Of a DNA stretch of 64,000 bases, positions 41,419 to 50,555 are shown in pieces. This DNA comes from Anaerococcus prevotii DSM 20548. Its GTDB lineage: Bacteria > Bacillota > Clostridia > Tissierellales > Peptoniphilaceae. Numbering within the stretch: the first letter of the stretch is position 1; each line of letters starts with the position of its first letter. The stretch covers positions 1,050,501-1,114,500 of the forward strand of contig NC_013171.1 in the NCBI RefSeq assembly GCF_000024105.1, read 5' to 3'. The position numbers and the translations under genes were made by a program. Below the pieces are notes generated by a model. It did no database searches. It had not been told where the DNA came from and worked only from the letters and a program-made list of their open reading frames with translations.

Positions 41419-43479
41419 TTATTCGTCTTCGCCTTCTAGTAATCCTTCACTACCTTGTTCAGATAATGCTTGTTCTAGTAGGTTACCTAAATTGTTATTT
41501 AGATCGTCATCACCAAATGAAGCAGAATTATCTCTTTCTGGTCTTCTTCTTGGTCTATCATTGTTTCTTGGAGCTCTCTTAGCTCTTCTTTCTGGTCTTT
41601 CTGGAGCTTCCTTAAGAGCTTTAATGCTTAGGCCAACTTTTTCTTCATCTGTATCGATGCTTATGATCTTAACTTCGATTTCATCACCAACGTTAAGCTC
41701 ATCAGATGGCTTTTCAACATGTTCCCATGAAATTTCTGAAACGTGAACTAGTCCTTCAACTCCGTCTGCTACTTCAACGAAAGCACCAAAGTCAAGTAGG
41801 TTAACAACCTTACCAGTTACAACATCACCAACTTCGTGTTGGTTAACGAATGCTTCAAATGGTTTTTCTAGAAGTTGTTTACGTCCAAGAGAAATTCTGT
41901 TCTTTTCTTGATTTAATTTTAGAATTTTAACTTCGATTTCATCACCAACGTTTAGTACATCAGATGGGTGTTCAACTCTGCTCCAAGCGATGTCTGATAC
42001 GTGTAGGAGTCCATCAAGACCATTTACTTCAACGAAAGCACCGAAGTCTGTAAGCCTTGCAACTTTTCCAGTTACTACTTGTCCTTCTTCAAGTTCTTCC
42101 CATAGTCCGTCAAGTTCATCTTCAACTACTTCTTTTCTAGAAAGAACTAGTCTATTTTTTCTTTCATCGATGCTGATGATTTTTAGATCCCACTCTTCTC
42201 CAACGAATTTCTTGAAGTTTTTAACAAAGTATGTTGCGATTTGGCTTGCTGGAACAAATCCATTTATTCCTTCAACATTAACAGTAAGACCACCCTTGTT
42301 GAATCCACTTACTACTCCGTGAACTAACTCATCATTTTCAGCCTTTTCTGCTAGGTCTTTCCATACCTTCATACCTTCAACTCTTCTTGTAGAAAGTGAA
42401 ACATTGCCTTCACCGTCATCTAATTTGATAACGAATACGTCAATCTCATCACCTACGTTAAAACTGTTTTTTGGATCTTTTGCTTCTTCTTCTGTCATTT
42501 CGTCTAGTTTGATAATTCCGTCAGCTCTAAATTGAATGTCAACGAATACTTCATCATCCTTAACATCAATAACTGTACCCTTTACGATTTCCTTTGGGTA
42601 AATCTTCTTTAAACTATCCTCTAGACTGTTCATAAATTCTTCTTTTGTGAATTCATCCATACTACTTACTACCTCCTCGATAATCTCATCAGGTGTAGAG
42701 GCACCTGCGATTATACCAACTTTTTTAAATTTAGAGAGCTTTTGCAAAGGTAGATCTTTAACAGTTTCAATCCTAAAAACATTTTTACAATACAGATTAG
42801 CTACTTGATATAGCTTATTTGTATTAGAACTATTAAAACCACCAGCTACAATCATGCAATCAACTTCCTTAGCTAAGGATTTGGCTGCTTCTTGCCTATT
42901 TTCAGTTGCTTTACATATTGTGTTTTCTATTACTACACTATCATTATTTTCTTTTAACTTGTTAGCAATATCATAAAAATAATCAAGCCTATTTGTAGTT
43001 TGACTAACAACATAAAGCTTGTTATTACATTTTATATTTTTTGCTTCAGTCTCATCTGAAACTATTATACCATTGTTTAGGAAAGATTCCATAGCAATTA
43101 TTTCGGGATGCGTTTTATCTCCAACAATAACCACCTGGTATCCATCATTTTCTTTTTCTATAATCTTTTTGTATATATTGTTTAGTACTGGACAAGTAGC
43201 ATCCACTACTTCGTTACCGTTTGCTAAAAGTCTTTCTTTAAAGTCGGCACTTTCTCCGTGCGCCCTTATAAGAACTGTAGAATCTTTTATCTTTAGAGCT
43301 TCTTTTTTATCAACAACTTCTAGTCCTTCATTTTCTAATTTCTCGACTAATTGCGGATTATGTATCAAAGGTCCTACACAGTAGCGCTCGCCTTCATTCT
43401 TTATAGCTTCTTCGGCAAGCTCCACAGACCTTCTTACACCACCGCAAAATCCTGAATAATTTGCAATAATTATTTCCAT
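41419..43479 (-). CDS. ispH: IspH fused to S1 RNA-binding domains (IspH-RpsA fusion)
   Basis: A 686-residue two-part protein. Residues 1-285 are 4-hydroxy-3-methylbut-2-enyl diphosphate reductase, the last step of the MEP isoprenoid pathway. Its three iron-sulfur cysteines are Cys12, Cys96 and Cys189 (FCGGVRR, ATCPVL, TICKATENRQ). From about 300 come four S1 domains (VKGTVIDVKDD, VHGVVSGFNKG, VTGKVARLTDFG, VTGKVVNLLDFG) like ribosomal protein S1. An Arg-rich then acidic tail ends it. This fusion is known in Clostridia. It overlaps plsC by ten bases and shares the cmk-plsC operon. Confidence 0.95.
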   Translation of the reverse strand: MEIIIANYSGFCGGVRRSVELAEEAIKNEGERYCVGPLIHNPQLVEKLENEGLEVVDKKEALKIKDSTVLIRAHGESADFKERLLANGNEVVDATCPVLNNIYKKIIEKENDGYQVVIVGDKTHPEIIAMESFLNNGIIVSDETEAKNIKCNNKLYVVSQTTNRLDYFYDIANKLKENNDSVVIENTICKATENRQEAAKSLAKEVDCMIVAGGFNSSNTNKLYQVANLYCKNVFRIETVKDLPLQKLSKFKKVGIIAGASTPDEIIEEVVSSMDEFTKEEFMNSLEDSLKKIYPKEIVKGTVIDVKDDEVFVDIQFRADGIIKLDEMTEEEAKDPKNSFNVGDEIDVFVIKLDDGEGNVSLSTRRVEGMKVWKDLAEKAENDELVHGVVSGFNKGGLTVNVEGINGFVPASQIATYFVKNFKKFVGEEWDLKIISIDERKNRLVLSRKEVVEDELDGLWEELEEGQVVTGKVARLTDFGAFVEVNGLDGLLHVSDIAWSRVEHPSDVLNVGDEIEVKILKLNQEKNRISLGRKQLLEKPFEAFVNQHEVGDVVTGKVVNLLDFGAFVEVADGVEGLVHVSEISWEHVEKPSDELNVGDEIEVKIISIDTDEEKVGLSIKALKEAPERPERRAKRAPRNNDRPRRRPERDNSASFGDDDLNNNLGNLLEQALSEQGSEGLLEGEDE

Positions 43480-44081
43480 TGATTCTCACTTTCCACAATT
43501 GTGTGATGCTCATAGATTTTATCATAAACCCTATCTGTCATCTTCTTCATAGCTTCTTTGTTCTTTAGAGAAGCGAATTCACTAACAGCTATAGGTTTTT
43601 TTATCAAAATTTCACTTTTCCTAAATGGTTTGTAAGTAGAAATTATCTCTACTGGCATAATATCTGCCTTAGCTTTTAAGGCGACAAATGCCACACCATC
43701 TTTAACATTTTCTCTCTTAACTTCCTTAACCCTAGTTCCTTCAGGAAAAATTCCGAGAATCTTTCCTTCATTGACCAAAGCTACTGAAGCCCTCAAAGCT
43801 TTTAAGTCACGCCCAAATCTATCTACTGGAAAGGCTCCAAGAGCTTTTAGAAATCCACCTACAAAAGGCTTATCAAAAAGTTCTTTTTTCGCCATAAAAT
43901 AGATTCTTTGAGGTAAACTTATTGCTAAAAATATCGGATCCAACAAAGACTTATGGTTGGCGCATACGATAACTTTATCAGTTTCTTCGATATTTTCAAG
44001 ACCCTTAACCTTTATTCTAAAAATAGGAAAGCATATGATTTTTAAAAGCACTACTAAAAAATTATATAACATCTTCACCAT
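43470..44081 (-). CDS. plsC: 1-acyl-sn-glycerol-3-phosphate acyltransferase
   Basis: Membrane-associated acyltransferase making phosphatidic acid. The catalytic HxxxxD motif is NHKSLLD (about residues 43-49), followed by the glycerol-phosphate site FPVDR and FPEGTR. The N-terminus is hydrophobic (residues 1-22). Length is 203. It overlaps cmk by 20 bases and ispH-S1 by ten. A cmk-plsC-ispH/S1 order recurs in clostridia. Confidence 0.94.
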   Translation of the reverse strand: MVKMLYNFLVVLLKIICFPIFRIKVKGLENIEETDKVIVCANHKSLLDPIFLAISLPQRIYFMAKKELFDKPFVGGFLKALGAFPVDRFGRDLKALRASVALVNEGKILGIFPEGTRVKEVKRENVKDGVAFVALKAKADIMPVEIISTYKPFRKSEILIKKPIAVSEFASLKNKEAMKKMTDRVYDKIYEHHTIVESENQWK

Positions 44082-44712
44082 CCATCATATTTAATATTGC
44101 TTCTATCGTCTCTTCTATATTTAAGTCAGAGTTATCAATCAAATGAGCGTCTTCTGCCTTTCTCAAGGGAGAAGTTTCTCTACTTGAATCATATTCGTCT
44201 CTTGCTATGATAGATTTTTCTAATTCATCTAGACTTAAGCTAGATTCGTTTTGTTCAAATCTTCTCATAGCCCTTACCCTTGGACTGGCTGTTAGGAAAA
44301 ACTTGTACTTAGCATTAGGAAAAACTACCGTACCTATATCCCTACCATCTAGAATAAAACTAGTATTTTGAGCAATTTGTCTTTGCATATCTACAAGTTT
44401 TCTTCTAACATCTTCATTAGCAGAAACCCAGGATACGTTTTTAGTCACTATATCACTTCTTATTTCCTTACTAACGTCATCACCGTTAAGGAAAATAGCT
44501 CCCTCATTAAAATCAATTTGAATATTTTCTAAATTTTTAATAATTTTATCTAAGTCTATTTCTTTTATTTCATTATCTAAGAAATATTTGGTAACTGCTC
44601 TATACATAGAACCGGTGTTTAGGTATTCAATCCCTAACCTATCAGATAATTTCTGGGCAATGGTCGATTTGCCAGAGCCACTTGGTCCATCAAGTGCGAT
44701 TATATATGTCAT
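44062..44712 (-). CDS. cmk: Cytidylate kinase
   Basis: CMP/dCMP kinase of 216 residues. It has the P-loop LDGPSGSGKSTIA at the N-terminus, the LNTGSMYRA CMP-binding segment and the conserved LDGRDIGTVVFPNA. It supplies CDP and dCDP for nucleic-acid and lipid synthesis. It overlaps the flavoprotein upstream by four bases and plsC downstream by 20. Confidence 0.97.
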   Translation of the reverse strand: MTYIIALDGPSGSGKSTIAQKLSDRLGIEYLNTGSMYRAVTKYFLDNEIKEIDLDKIIKNLENIQIDFNEGAIFLNGDDVSKEIRSDIVTKNVSWVSANEDVRRKLVDMQRQIAQNTSFILDGRDIGTVVFPNAKYKFFLTASPRVRAMRRFEQNESSLSLDELEKSIIARDEYDSSRETSPLRKAEDAHLIDNSDLNIEETIEAILNMMDGEDVI

Positions 44713-45920
44713 ATCTTCTCCTTTATATCAAGACTTGCTGCATAGGCTGTAGTGAAGGCAATCTGTAAATTAAAACCTCCTGTTAGAGCGTCAATATCCA
44801 GGACTTCTCCTATAAAATATAAATCCTTAACTAGTTTTGATTCCATAGTTTTAGGATTAATTTCTTTTAGATCAACTCCTCCACTAGTTATTACAGCATT
44901 GTCGAAATTTTCTTTTTGACTCATTTTTAAATCAAAAGCTTTTATTGAGTCCAATATACTCTTTCTATCTTCTCTACTTACTTCACTTACTTTCATGTCT
45001 TTATTAATTTTTAATCTATCTAATAAGATTGATACTAGCTGATCATTTAATAGTAAATTTAAAACATTTGACAAATTCTTTCTACTATTATCTTCAAAGA
45101 TGGATATTAATTTTTTATCAAGCATCTCATAAGTATATTCAGGAAGAAAATCTATTGATAAAATTTTCAAATGATCCCTTGCCGCCAGAGCTTGAATTTT
45201 AATGGCAGCTGGCCCTGTAATGAAGTTTGGGGTAAGCATTATATCCCCTCTTATCTCATAAGTTTTTTCCATCGTTTTTAGACAAAGTTTCTTATCAGAT
45301 AGACTTAAGGCCTTTACATTTATCCTATCCTCTAGATAAAGGGGCATAAGAGAGGCTTTTGTATTTATTATCTTATGGCCAAAGCTTCTAGCAAAAGTGT
45401 ATCCATCTCCTGTTGAGCCTGTTTTGAGATAAGTTCGGCCGCCTGTTGCAATAATTAGGCTATCAAACTCATATTTTCCCCTAGATGTTTCTAGCAAAAA
45501 ACAATCTGATTTTTCTATGTTTTCAACCTCAGTCTTTGGGATAAATCTAATTCCTTTTTCTCTAATCAAACGTTCAAACAGACAAATAATTTCACTAGAT
45601 CTCGAAGATTTAGGAAATACCTTACCGTCTTCTTCTATTACTGTTTCGATACCTTCCTTATTCAAAAAATCAATCATGGAAAAGTTGTCAAATCTAGAAA
45701 ATGCAGAGTATAAGAAATTCTTATTCCTTATGATATTTTCCAAAAATTCATCGTAATACTTGGCGTTTGTTACATTACATCTTCCATTTCCTGTAATTTT
45801 AAGCTTCTCACCTATTTGATTGTTTTTGTCTAATAAGTAGACTTGGTTATTTTCATTTTTTATATTTATAGCTGCAAAGACTCCCGCAGGGCCTGCACCT
45901 ATTATCCCTATCTTTCTCAT
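44709..45920 (-). CDS. HI0933-like (YhiN family) FAD-dependent oxidoreductase
   Basis: A 403-residue flavoprotein. The N-terminal dinucleotide-binding fold reads IGIIGAGPAGVFAAIN, followed by the family signature GEKLKITGNGRCNVTNAK. A second motif LIIATGGRTYLKTGSTGDGY is central, and the C-terminal GEVLDIDALTGGFNLQIAFTTAY closes the FAD site. Function of this family is unknown; it is often annotated as an NAD(P)/FAD-dependent oxidoreductase. It is first in the operon with cmk-plsC-ispH/S1. Confidence 0.92.
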   Translation of the reverse strand: MRKIGIIGAGPAGVFAAINIKNENNQVYLLDKNNQIGEKLKITGNGRCNVTNAKYYDEFLENIIRNKNFLYSAFSRFDNFSMIDFLNKEGIETVIEEDGKVFPKSSRSSEIICLFERLIREKGIRFIPKTEVENIEKSDCFLLETSRGKYEFDSLIIATGGRTYLKTGSTGDGYTFARSFGHKIINTKASLMPLYLEDRINVKALSLSDKKLCLKTMEKTYEIRGDIMLTPNFITGPAAIKIQALAARDHLKILSIDFLPEYTYEMLDKKLISIFEDNSRKNLSNVLNLLLNDQLVSILLDRLKINKDMKVSEVSREDRKSILDSIKAFDLKMSQKENFDNAVITSGGVDLKEINPKTMESKLVKDLYFIGEVLDIDALTGGFNLQIAFTTAYAASLDIKEKI

Positions 45921-45934
45921 ATATAAATTTTACC

Positions 45935-45961
45935 ATAAAAAAAGAGATAGACCCCTATCCC
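45935..45961 (-). terminator. Terminator of the rluB operon
   Basis: GAGATAG (45944-45950) and CTATCCC (45955-45961) pair over seven positions with one wobble and a four-base loop. On the minus strand seven T residues follow. The hairpin overlaps the rluB stop codon. Confidence 0.82.
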
Positions 45962-46656
45962 CTAGTTTTTCTTACAAAATCCATCTCAGCCTGATCAAAG
46001 TTTCTTTTCTCGTAAGGCTTCATACCATCAAGCTTAATAGGCCCTATGCTGATTCTTTTAAGCATCTTAACCTCGCTTGAAAAGTAGGCGAACATCCTTC
46101 TAATCTGCCTGTTATATCCTTGATGAATCGTAACTTTGTAAGTTTTACTTGTCTTATCAATGAGTTCTATCCTAGAATCAGAAGTCATTTCAGAATCTCC
46201 TATGTCAATCCCTGACTCGAATTGTTGACATTCTTCCTTATTTAATAATCGGCTCACCCTTACTATGTAAGTCTTATCAAGCTTCTTACTAGGATGAATT
46301 ATTTGATTAGTAAAGATCCCATCATTTGTAATAATTAATAGACCCTCACTATCTTTATCAAGTCTTCCCGCAGCGAAAAATCTCTGATCTAATTTTACTA
46401 AATCATTTAGGTCACGGTCATTGTAGGGGTCGAAGTTACTCGTAATATAGCCTCTTGGTTTATAGAGTTTGATATAGATTTTTTCTTCGATTTCCAGAAC
46501 CTTTCCGTCAATTTCAACTACATCAGAGTCTTTTATATCAAGGCCTAGCTCATGGGTTGTTTCGCCATTAACCTTAACTTTCCCTTTTTTTACAAGATCA
46601 TCGGCTTTTCTCCTTGAAGTGTATCCACTACTGGCTATATATTTATTAATCCTCAT
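45955..46656 (-). CDS. rluB: Pseudouridine synthase RluB (23S rRNA, RsuA family)
   Basis: A 233-residue RsuA/RluB-type enzyme. An N-terminal S4 RNA-binding domain (MRINKYIASSGYTSRRKADDLVKKG) precedes the catalytic domain, with the GRLDKDSEGLLIITNDG motif containing the catalytic aspartate and the NRQIRRMFAYF segment. In Firmicutes with scpA-scpB upstream the enzyme is RluB, modifying U2605 (E. coli numbering). It overlaps scpB by 11 bases. Confidence 0.93.
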   Translation of the reverse strand: MRINKYIASSGYTSRRKADDLVKKGKVKVNGETTHELGLDIKDSDVVEIDGKVLEIEEKIYIKLYKPRGYITSNFDPYNDRDLNDLVKLDQRFFAAGRLDKDSEGLLIITNDGIFTNQIIHPSKKLDKTYIVRVSRLLNKEECQQFESGIDIGDSEMTSDSRIELIDKTSKTYKVTIHQGYNRQIRRMFAYFSSEVKMLKRISIGPIKLDGMKPYEKRNFDQAEMDFVRKTRG

Positions 46657-47176
46657 AGCTATCTCCCTCTAAGTCGATTTCTGGCAATTCTTCTAGGCTT
46701 TTTATGTTAAAGTATTTTAGAAATTCTGTTGTAGTGATATATATAATAGGTTTGCCAATCTTATCAAGCCTTCCATTTTCTGCAATAAGTCCCCTAGCTA
46801 TCAAAGAATCTATGGTCGATTGAGAGTTCACTCCCCTTATTTTATCAATTTCAGCTCTGGTAATGGGCTGTTTGTAAGCAATAATTGATAGGGTCTCTAA
46901 AGTTGAAGTTGAAAGCTTTTTTTCAGATTTTTTGATTACCTTTTCAAAATACTTGTCATGGCAACTTCTCGAGGTGAATTGAAAAGACTTATCGAATTGT
47001 CTAATTATAAGGCCGGACTTTTTTGAATTTCTTTCCTCTATCAACTCTTCAAGGGCAACCTTAATATCCTTCTTAGCAAAGTCGAAAATTATAGCAGAAA
47101 GATCTTCCAAATCAATAGGCTCTGCCCAAATATATAAAATTTCTTCAATTAGTCCTTTAAGATATTCCTTATCCAT
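46646..47176 (-). CDS. scpB: Segregation and condensation protein B
   Basis: SMC-complex kite protein with two winged-helix domains, 176 residues. Family segments are LIEEILYIWAEPIDLEDLS, LSTSTLETLSIIAYKQPITRAEIDKIRGV and LIARGLIAENGRLDKIGKPIIY. It binds ScpA to form the SMC-ScpAB condensin for chromosome organisation. It starts one base after the scpA stop and overlaps rluB. Confidence 0.96.
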   Translation of the reverse strand: MDKEYLKGLIEEILYIWAEPIDLEDLSAIIFDFAKKDIKVALEELIEERNSKKSGLIIRQFDKSFQFTSRSCHDKYFEKVIKKSEKKLSTSTLETLSIIAYKQPITRAEIDKIRGVNSQSTIDSLIARGLIAENGRLDKIGKPIIYITTTEFLKYFNIKSLEELPEIDLEGDSYED

Positions 47177-47177
47177 A

Positions 47178-47876
47178 TTACCTCTTTATAACTAAAAAAG
47201 AATTTAGACCCTTGGCCTCTAAGCTTATTTCCTTTAGTTTGACTAGTTCTAGAAGGGCTAGGAATGTAGCTATACACTCAGCTTTGTTTTTAATCCTGTC
47301 CGTTAGAGAAGATAGATCCAATTTTTTCGTGAAATTCAATGTCTTTTTGATCTTTTCGACATAAGCATTTACATCTTCCTGCTTAATGCTTTTGACTATG
47401 GATTTTTCTGATTTTTTCTCCAAATTAGCCATTAATTTTCTAAACTCTTGAGTCAGAATATTGATATCCTTATCGATCTTTACTTCTTCATATCTTTCAA
47501 ATTGACTGAGGTCTTCTTGATATTTGCTGTAGATTTTTCTAGCCTCATCTTCCATAAGCTTGAAATCATCTTCAACAGATTTTATTTTCTTGTAATATAT
47601 TAGATAAGAAAGAAATTCCTCTTCTAGGTCATCATCCCTATCTTTAGGCATTAATTTATTGGCCTTAATAGTCAAAAGAATAGACGCTATATAAATAAAC
47701 TCAGACAAATTTTCTATATCATCATTTAGTTTATTAATTTCTTCTAGGTAAGAATTCGTAATCTCTTCAAGTTCTATATCGTAAATATCTATTTTCTTTT
47801 TCTCAATTAGTTTTAGAAGTAAATCAAAAGGGCCCGTGAAGGCCTCTAGTTCTATATTTAATCTAGTCTCGCTCAT
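47178..47876 (-). CDS. scpA: Segregation and condensation protein A
   Basis: Kleisin subunit of the SMC complex, 232 residues. The N-terminus (FTGPFDLLLKLIEKKKIDIYDIELEEIT) is diagnostic, followed by LSEFIYIASILLTIKANKLMP. The C-terminal winged-helix segment carries FLALLELVKLKEISLE. Its start overlaps the NUDIX gene by 14 bases, so translation is coupled. Confidence 0.96.
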   Translation of the reverse strand: MSETRLNIELEAFTGPFDLLLKLIEKKKIDIYDIELEEITNSYLEEINKLNDDIENLSEFIYIASILLTIKANKLMPKDRDDDLEEEFLSYLIYYKKIKSVEDDFKLMEDEARKIYSKYQEDLSQFERYEEVKIDKDINILTQEFRKLMANLEKKSEKSIVKSIKQEDVNAYVEKIKKTLNFTKKLDLSSLTDRIKNKAECIATFLALLELVKLKEISLEAKGLNSFLVIKR

Positions 47877-48414
47877 TTATAATTTTCTTCGCATATAAAA
47901 CAGCTATAATGCTTTTTGCATCTGTAAGCTCTCCATTTTCTATCATATTATACAAATCATCGATAGAGTAGGAAAAGGCCATGACATTTTCATCTTCATC
48001 TTGTTCTAGCTCAGATTTTACCAAATCATTTGCTATAAAAAATGATAATTTATCATTTGTAAATCCTGGTGATGCGTACATGTCGAATAGGTAAGAGATA
48101 TTTTCAGGAAAATATCCAATTTCTTCTTGAAGCTCTCTTTTAGCTGTCTCAATTGGAAGCTCATTACTTTCCACTAGACCTGCAGGAATTTCTAGTGTCA
48201 CTTTATCTATAGCTTTTCTGTATTGTTTTACCATCCACAACTTACCTTCATCATCGAAAGCTATGATTCCTACACCCTTTTGATGGTCAACAATTTCTCT
48301 TTTAGAATACTTTTTATTTTCAAGCTCAACTGTATCCACTCTGAGTTTTAGAATCTTTCCATCATATATAGTATCAGATTTTATAGATTTTTCATAAAAT
48401 TTATCTTCACTCAT
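47863..48414 (-). CDS. NUDIX hydrolase, ADP-ribose pyrophosphatase type
   Basis: A 183-residue NUDIX enzyme. The NUDIX box is complete: GLVESNELPIETAKRELQEEIGY fits Gx5Ex7REUxEExGU, here split as GLVESNELP and TAKRELQEEIGY. The N-terminal domain with ILKLRVDTVELENKK and KQYRKAIDKVTLEIPAG resembles ADP-ribose pyrophosphatases. It likely hydrolyses ADP-ribose. It overlaps recN and scpA and lies in the same run of genes. Confidence 0.9.
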   Translation of the reverse strand: MSEDKFYEKSIKSDTIYDGKILKLRVDTVELENKKYSKREIVDHQKGVGIIAFDDEGKLWMVKQYRKAIDKVTLEIPAGLVESNELPIETAKRELQEEIGYFPENISYLFDMYASPGFTNDKLSFFIANDLVKSELEQDEDENVMAFSYSIDDLYNMIENGELTDAKSIIAVLYAKKIINERD

Positions 48415-50095
48415 TTCTTAAATCCTCCGCCATTTGTAACATCTCTTCTGCAGATTTTTTGCTGGTAGCCGTTATATCTACACCACTTATCATCCTAGCA
48501 ATCTCTAAGCTACGATCACCATTAGATAGTTTCTCTGTTCTGCTTATAGTAAAATCTTCGATATCTTCTTTCTTGATAAGAATATGGTTATTAGCAAGAG
48601 AGGCAATTTGAGGCAAATGGCTAATTGCTATAATTTGTCTCTTTTTTGATAAATCTAGGATTTTCTCGCCTACAACTTGAGCAGTTCTACCACTGATTCC
48701 TGTATCTATCTCATCAAATATCAAGGTATCCACTGTGTCGGCATCAGAGAATACTTCCTTGAAGGCAAGCATAATTCTAGATAATTCTCCACCAGAAGCA
48801 GTTTTTGATAGAGGCTTTAAGCTATCTCCCTTATTCGTACTTATTAGAAAATCTATATCGTCAAATCCATTTGATCCAAGACTTTCCTTTCTTTCAATAT
48901 CTATCTTAAATTTACCATTTTTTATATCTAATTCTTTTATAGCTTTGTTTATCTCTGCTTCAAGGATTTTACTTTTATTCTTACGGATTTCACTTAATTG
49001 TAAGGAATAATCTGACAAGTCCTTATTTATTTTAGACCTATCTCTGTCAATGGTAGTTCTCAATCCCTCAATCTCGTTAAGTTCTTTTATTCTTTCTTTA
49101 ATATTATCATAGTAGCCTTTAATGTCTTCAATAGTAGATCCATACTTTCTCTTTAGACTAAAGAGGGTCTGATTGATCATATCCAATTCATACATTCTCT
49201 CTGGATCTTGCTCTAGAGAAGATTCATATGAATCTATATCTTGATAAGCATCATTTATTAGTTCTGATATATTGATAAGGCTCTTATAGATATCTTCAAT
49301 CTTCTCGTCAACTGAAGTATAAGAAGAAATCTCAGAAATACACTCGTTTATTAAGCTTGTCATAGATACTTGACCAAATTCGCTCGAATCGATATATTCT
49401 TTAATCTTATTGGAAGAGTTCATGATAGATGAAATATTGTTGAGCTTTTGATACTCTCTATCTAGACTTTCCTCATCCAGATTAAATATATCGACTTCTT
49501 CAATTTCATTTATCTGATAGTTGATCAAATCTCTTTCTCTAGTAATTTCTTCTTCAGATAAATCTAGCTTATTAAACTTATCTAATAATTCTAATCGCTG
49601 TTTATATAGTTTACTTAAGTTATCCCTAATATCTTTGCTTTCAGCATCATTAGTAAAATTATCAATCAAATCAATATAATTTGCGCTGTTCATAAAAGAA
49701 TTACTATCGCCCTGCTTGTAGATATCCATTAAGATATGAGAAATATCCTTTAAACTATTGAGATTTGTAATCCTCCCATTCACCCTTATACTAGATGATT
49801 TTTTGCTAATAGTTCTTGTTATTATTAGCTTATTATCATCAAAAGATACATCCATATCGCAAAGTATTGCTTTAATCTCAGAGTTAACTTCAAAAACTCC
49901 CTCGATTATTGTCTTATCAGCAAATCTTCCAATGCTATCCTTATCCGCCCTTGCTCCCAAGCAAAGATTGATTGCTTGAAGTATCAGGCTCTTACCAGAT
50001 CCTGTCTCACCTGTTAGTACATTGAAACCTTCTTCAAAATATATATGGTTTCTTTTTATTATTACAAAATTGTCTATAAATAGCTCTAAAAGCAT
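48407..50095 (-). CDS. recN: DNA repair protein RecN
   Basis: SMC-like ATPase of double-strand-break repair, 562 residues. The N-terminal Walker A LTGETGSGKSLILQA and the RecN-type Q-loop-containing LCLGARAD follow the opening MLLELFIDNFVIIK. The middle has two coiled-coil arms (about 150-370). The C-terminal signature LSRIMLAFKE, the Walker B LIFDEIDTGISG and the ISHLPQIA segment are present. It overlaps argR by one base. Confidence 0.97.
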   Translation of the reverse strand: MLLELFIDNFVIIKRNHIYFEEGFNVLTGETGSGKSLILQAINLCLGARADKDSIGRFADKTIIEGVFEVNSEIKAILCDMDVSFDDNKLIITRTISKKSSSIRVNGRITNLNSLKDISHILMDIYKQGDSNSFMNSANYIDLIDNFTNDAESKDIRDNLSKLYKQRLELLDKFNKLDLSEEEITRERDLINYQINEIEEVDIFNLDEESLDREYQKLNNISSIMNSSNKIKEYIDSSEFGQVSMTSLINECISEISSYTSVDEKIEDIYKSLINISELINDAYQDIDSYESSLEQDPERMYELDMINQTLFSLKRKYGSTIEDIKGYYDNIKERIKELNEIEGLRTTIDRDRSKINKDLSDYSLQLSEIRKNKSKILEAEINKAIKELDIKNGKFKIDIERKESLGSNGFDDIDFLISTNKGDSLKPLSKTASGGELSRIMLAFKEVFSDADTVDTLIFDEIDTGISGRTAQVVGEKILDLSKKRQIIAISHLPQIASLANNHILIKKEDIEDFTISRTEKLSNGDRSLEIARMISGVDITATSKKSAEEMLQMAEDLRNE

Positions 50096-50547
50096 TATTT
50101 TATAAGACTCCTCAAGTCTTCTATTAATAATTCAATCTTTTCTTCAGAGGTTGGAGTTATAAAAATTGTATCAATTCCAGTAACAATCCCACCAACATTC
50201 TCAAGCTTTTCATTTGTTATATAGGCACCGCATACAGTCGCACAATATGAAATTGTCTTAATAACTATAAGGCCAGAAGTTTTCTCAATAGATAATACAG
50301 ATTCTTTGAAAATCTTTTCCATTCTTTCTGTAAGTGTATCATAGACTGTATCTACAACTGTATACTTGTACTCATAATCATCAGTTTGAACTTTAGATAT
50401 CCTAAGTTCCTTGATGTCTCTGGATATAGTCGCTTGTGTGGCATCGACCCCGTGATCTTTTAACATCTCTGACAATTGACTTTGGGTCTTCACGTCATTA
50501 TTTTGTATTATATCTAAAATTAATCTTTGTCTTGTGTATTTTTTCAT
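50095..50547 (-). CDS. argR: Arginine repressor family regulator ArgR/AhrC
   Basis: A 150-residue ArgR-type regulator. The N-terminal winged helix has the SQLSEMLKDHGVDATQATISRDIKEL recognition region. The C-terminal oligomerisation domain contains CATVCGAYI and ends GIVTGIDTIFITP. In most ArgR proteins this loop reads GxxxGDDT with two aspartates that bind arginine; here the first is Ile (GID). Effector sensing may therefore differ. In this clade argR sits between recN and ispA. Confidence 0.93.
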   Translation of the reverse strand: MKKYTRQRLILDIIQNNDVKTQSQLSEMLKDHGVDATQATISRDIKELRISKVQTDDYEYKYTVVDTVYDTLTERMEKIFKESVLSIEKTSGLIVIKTISYCATVCGAYITNEKLENVGGIVTGIDTIFITPTSEEKIELLIEDLRSLIK

Positions 50548-50555
50548 AATCGCCT

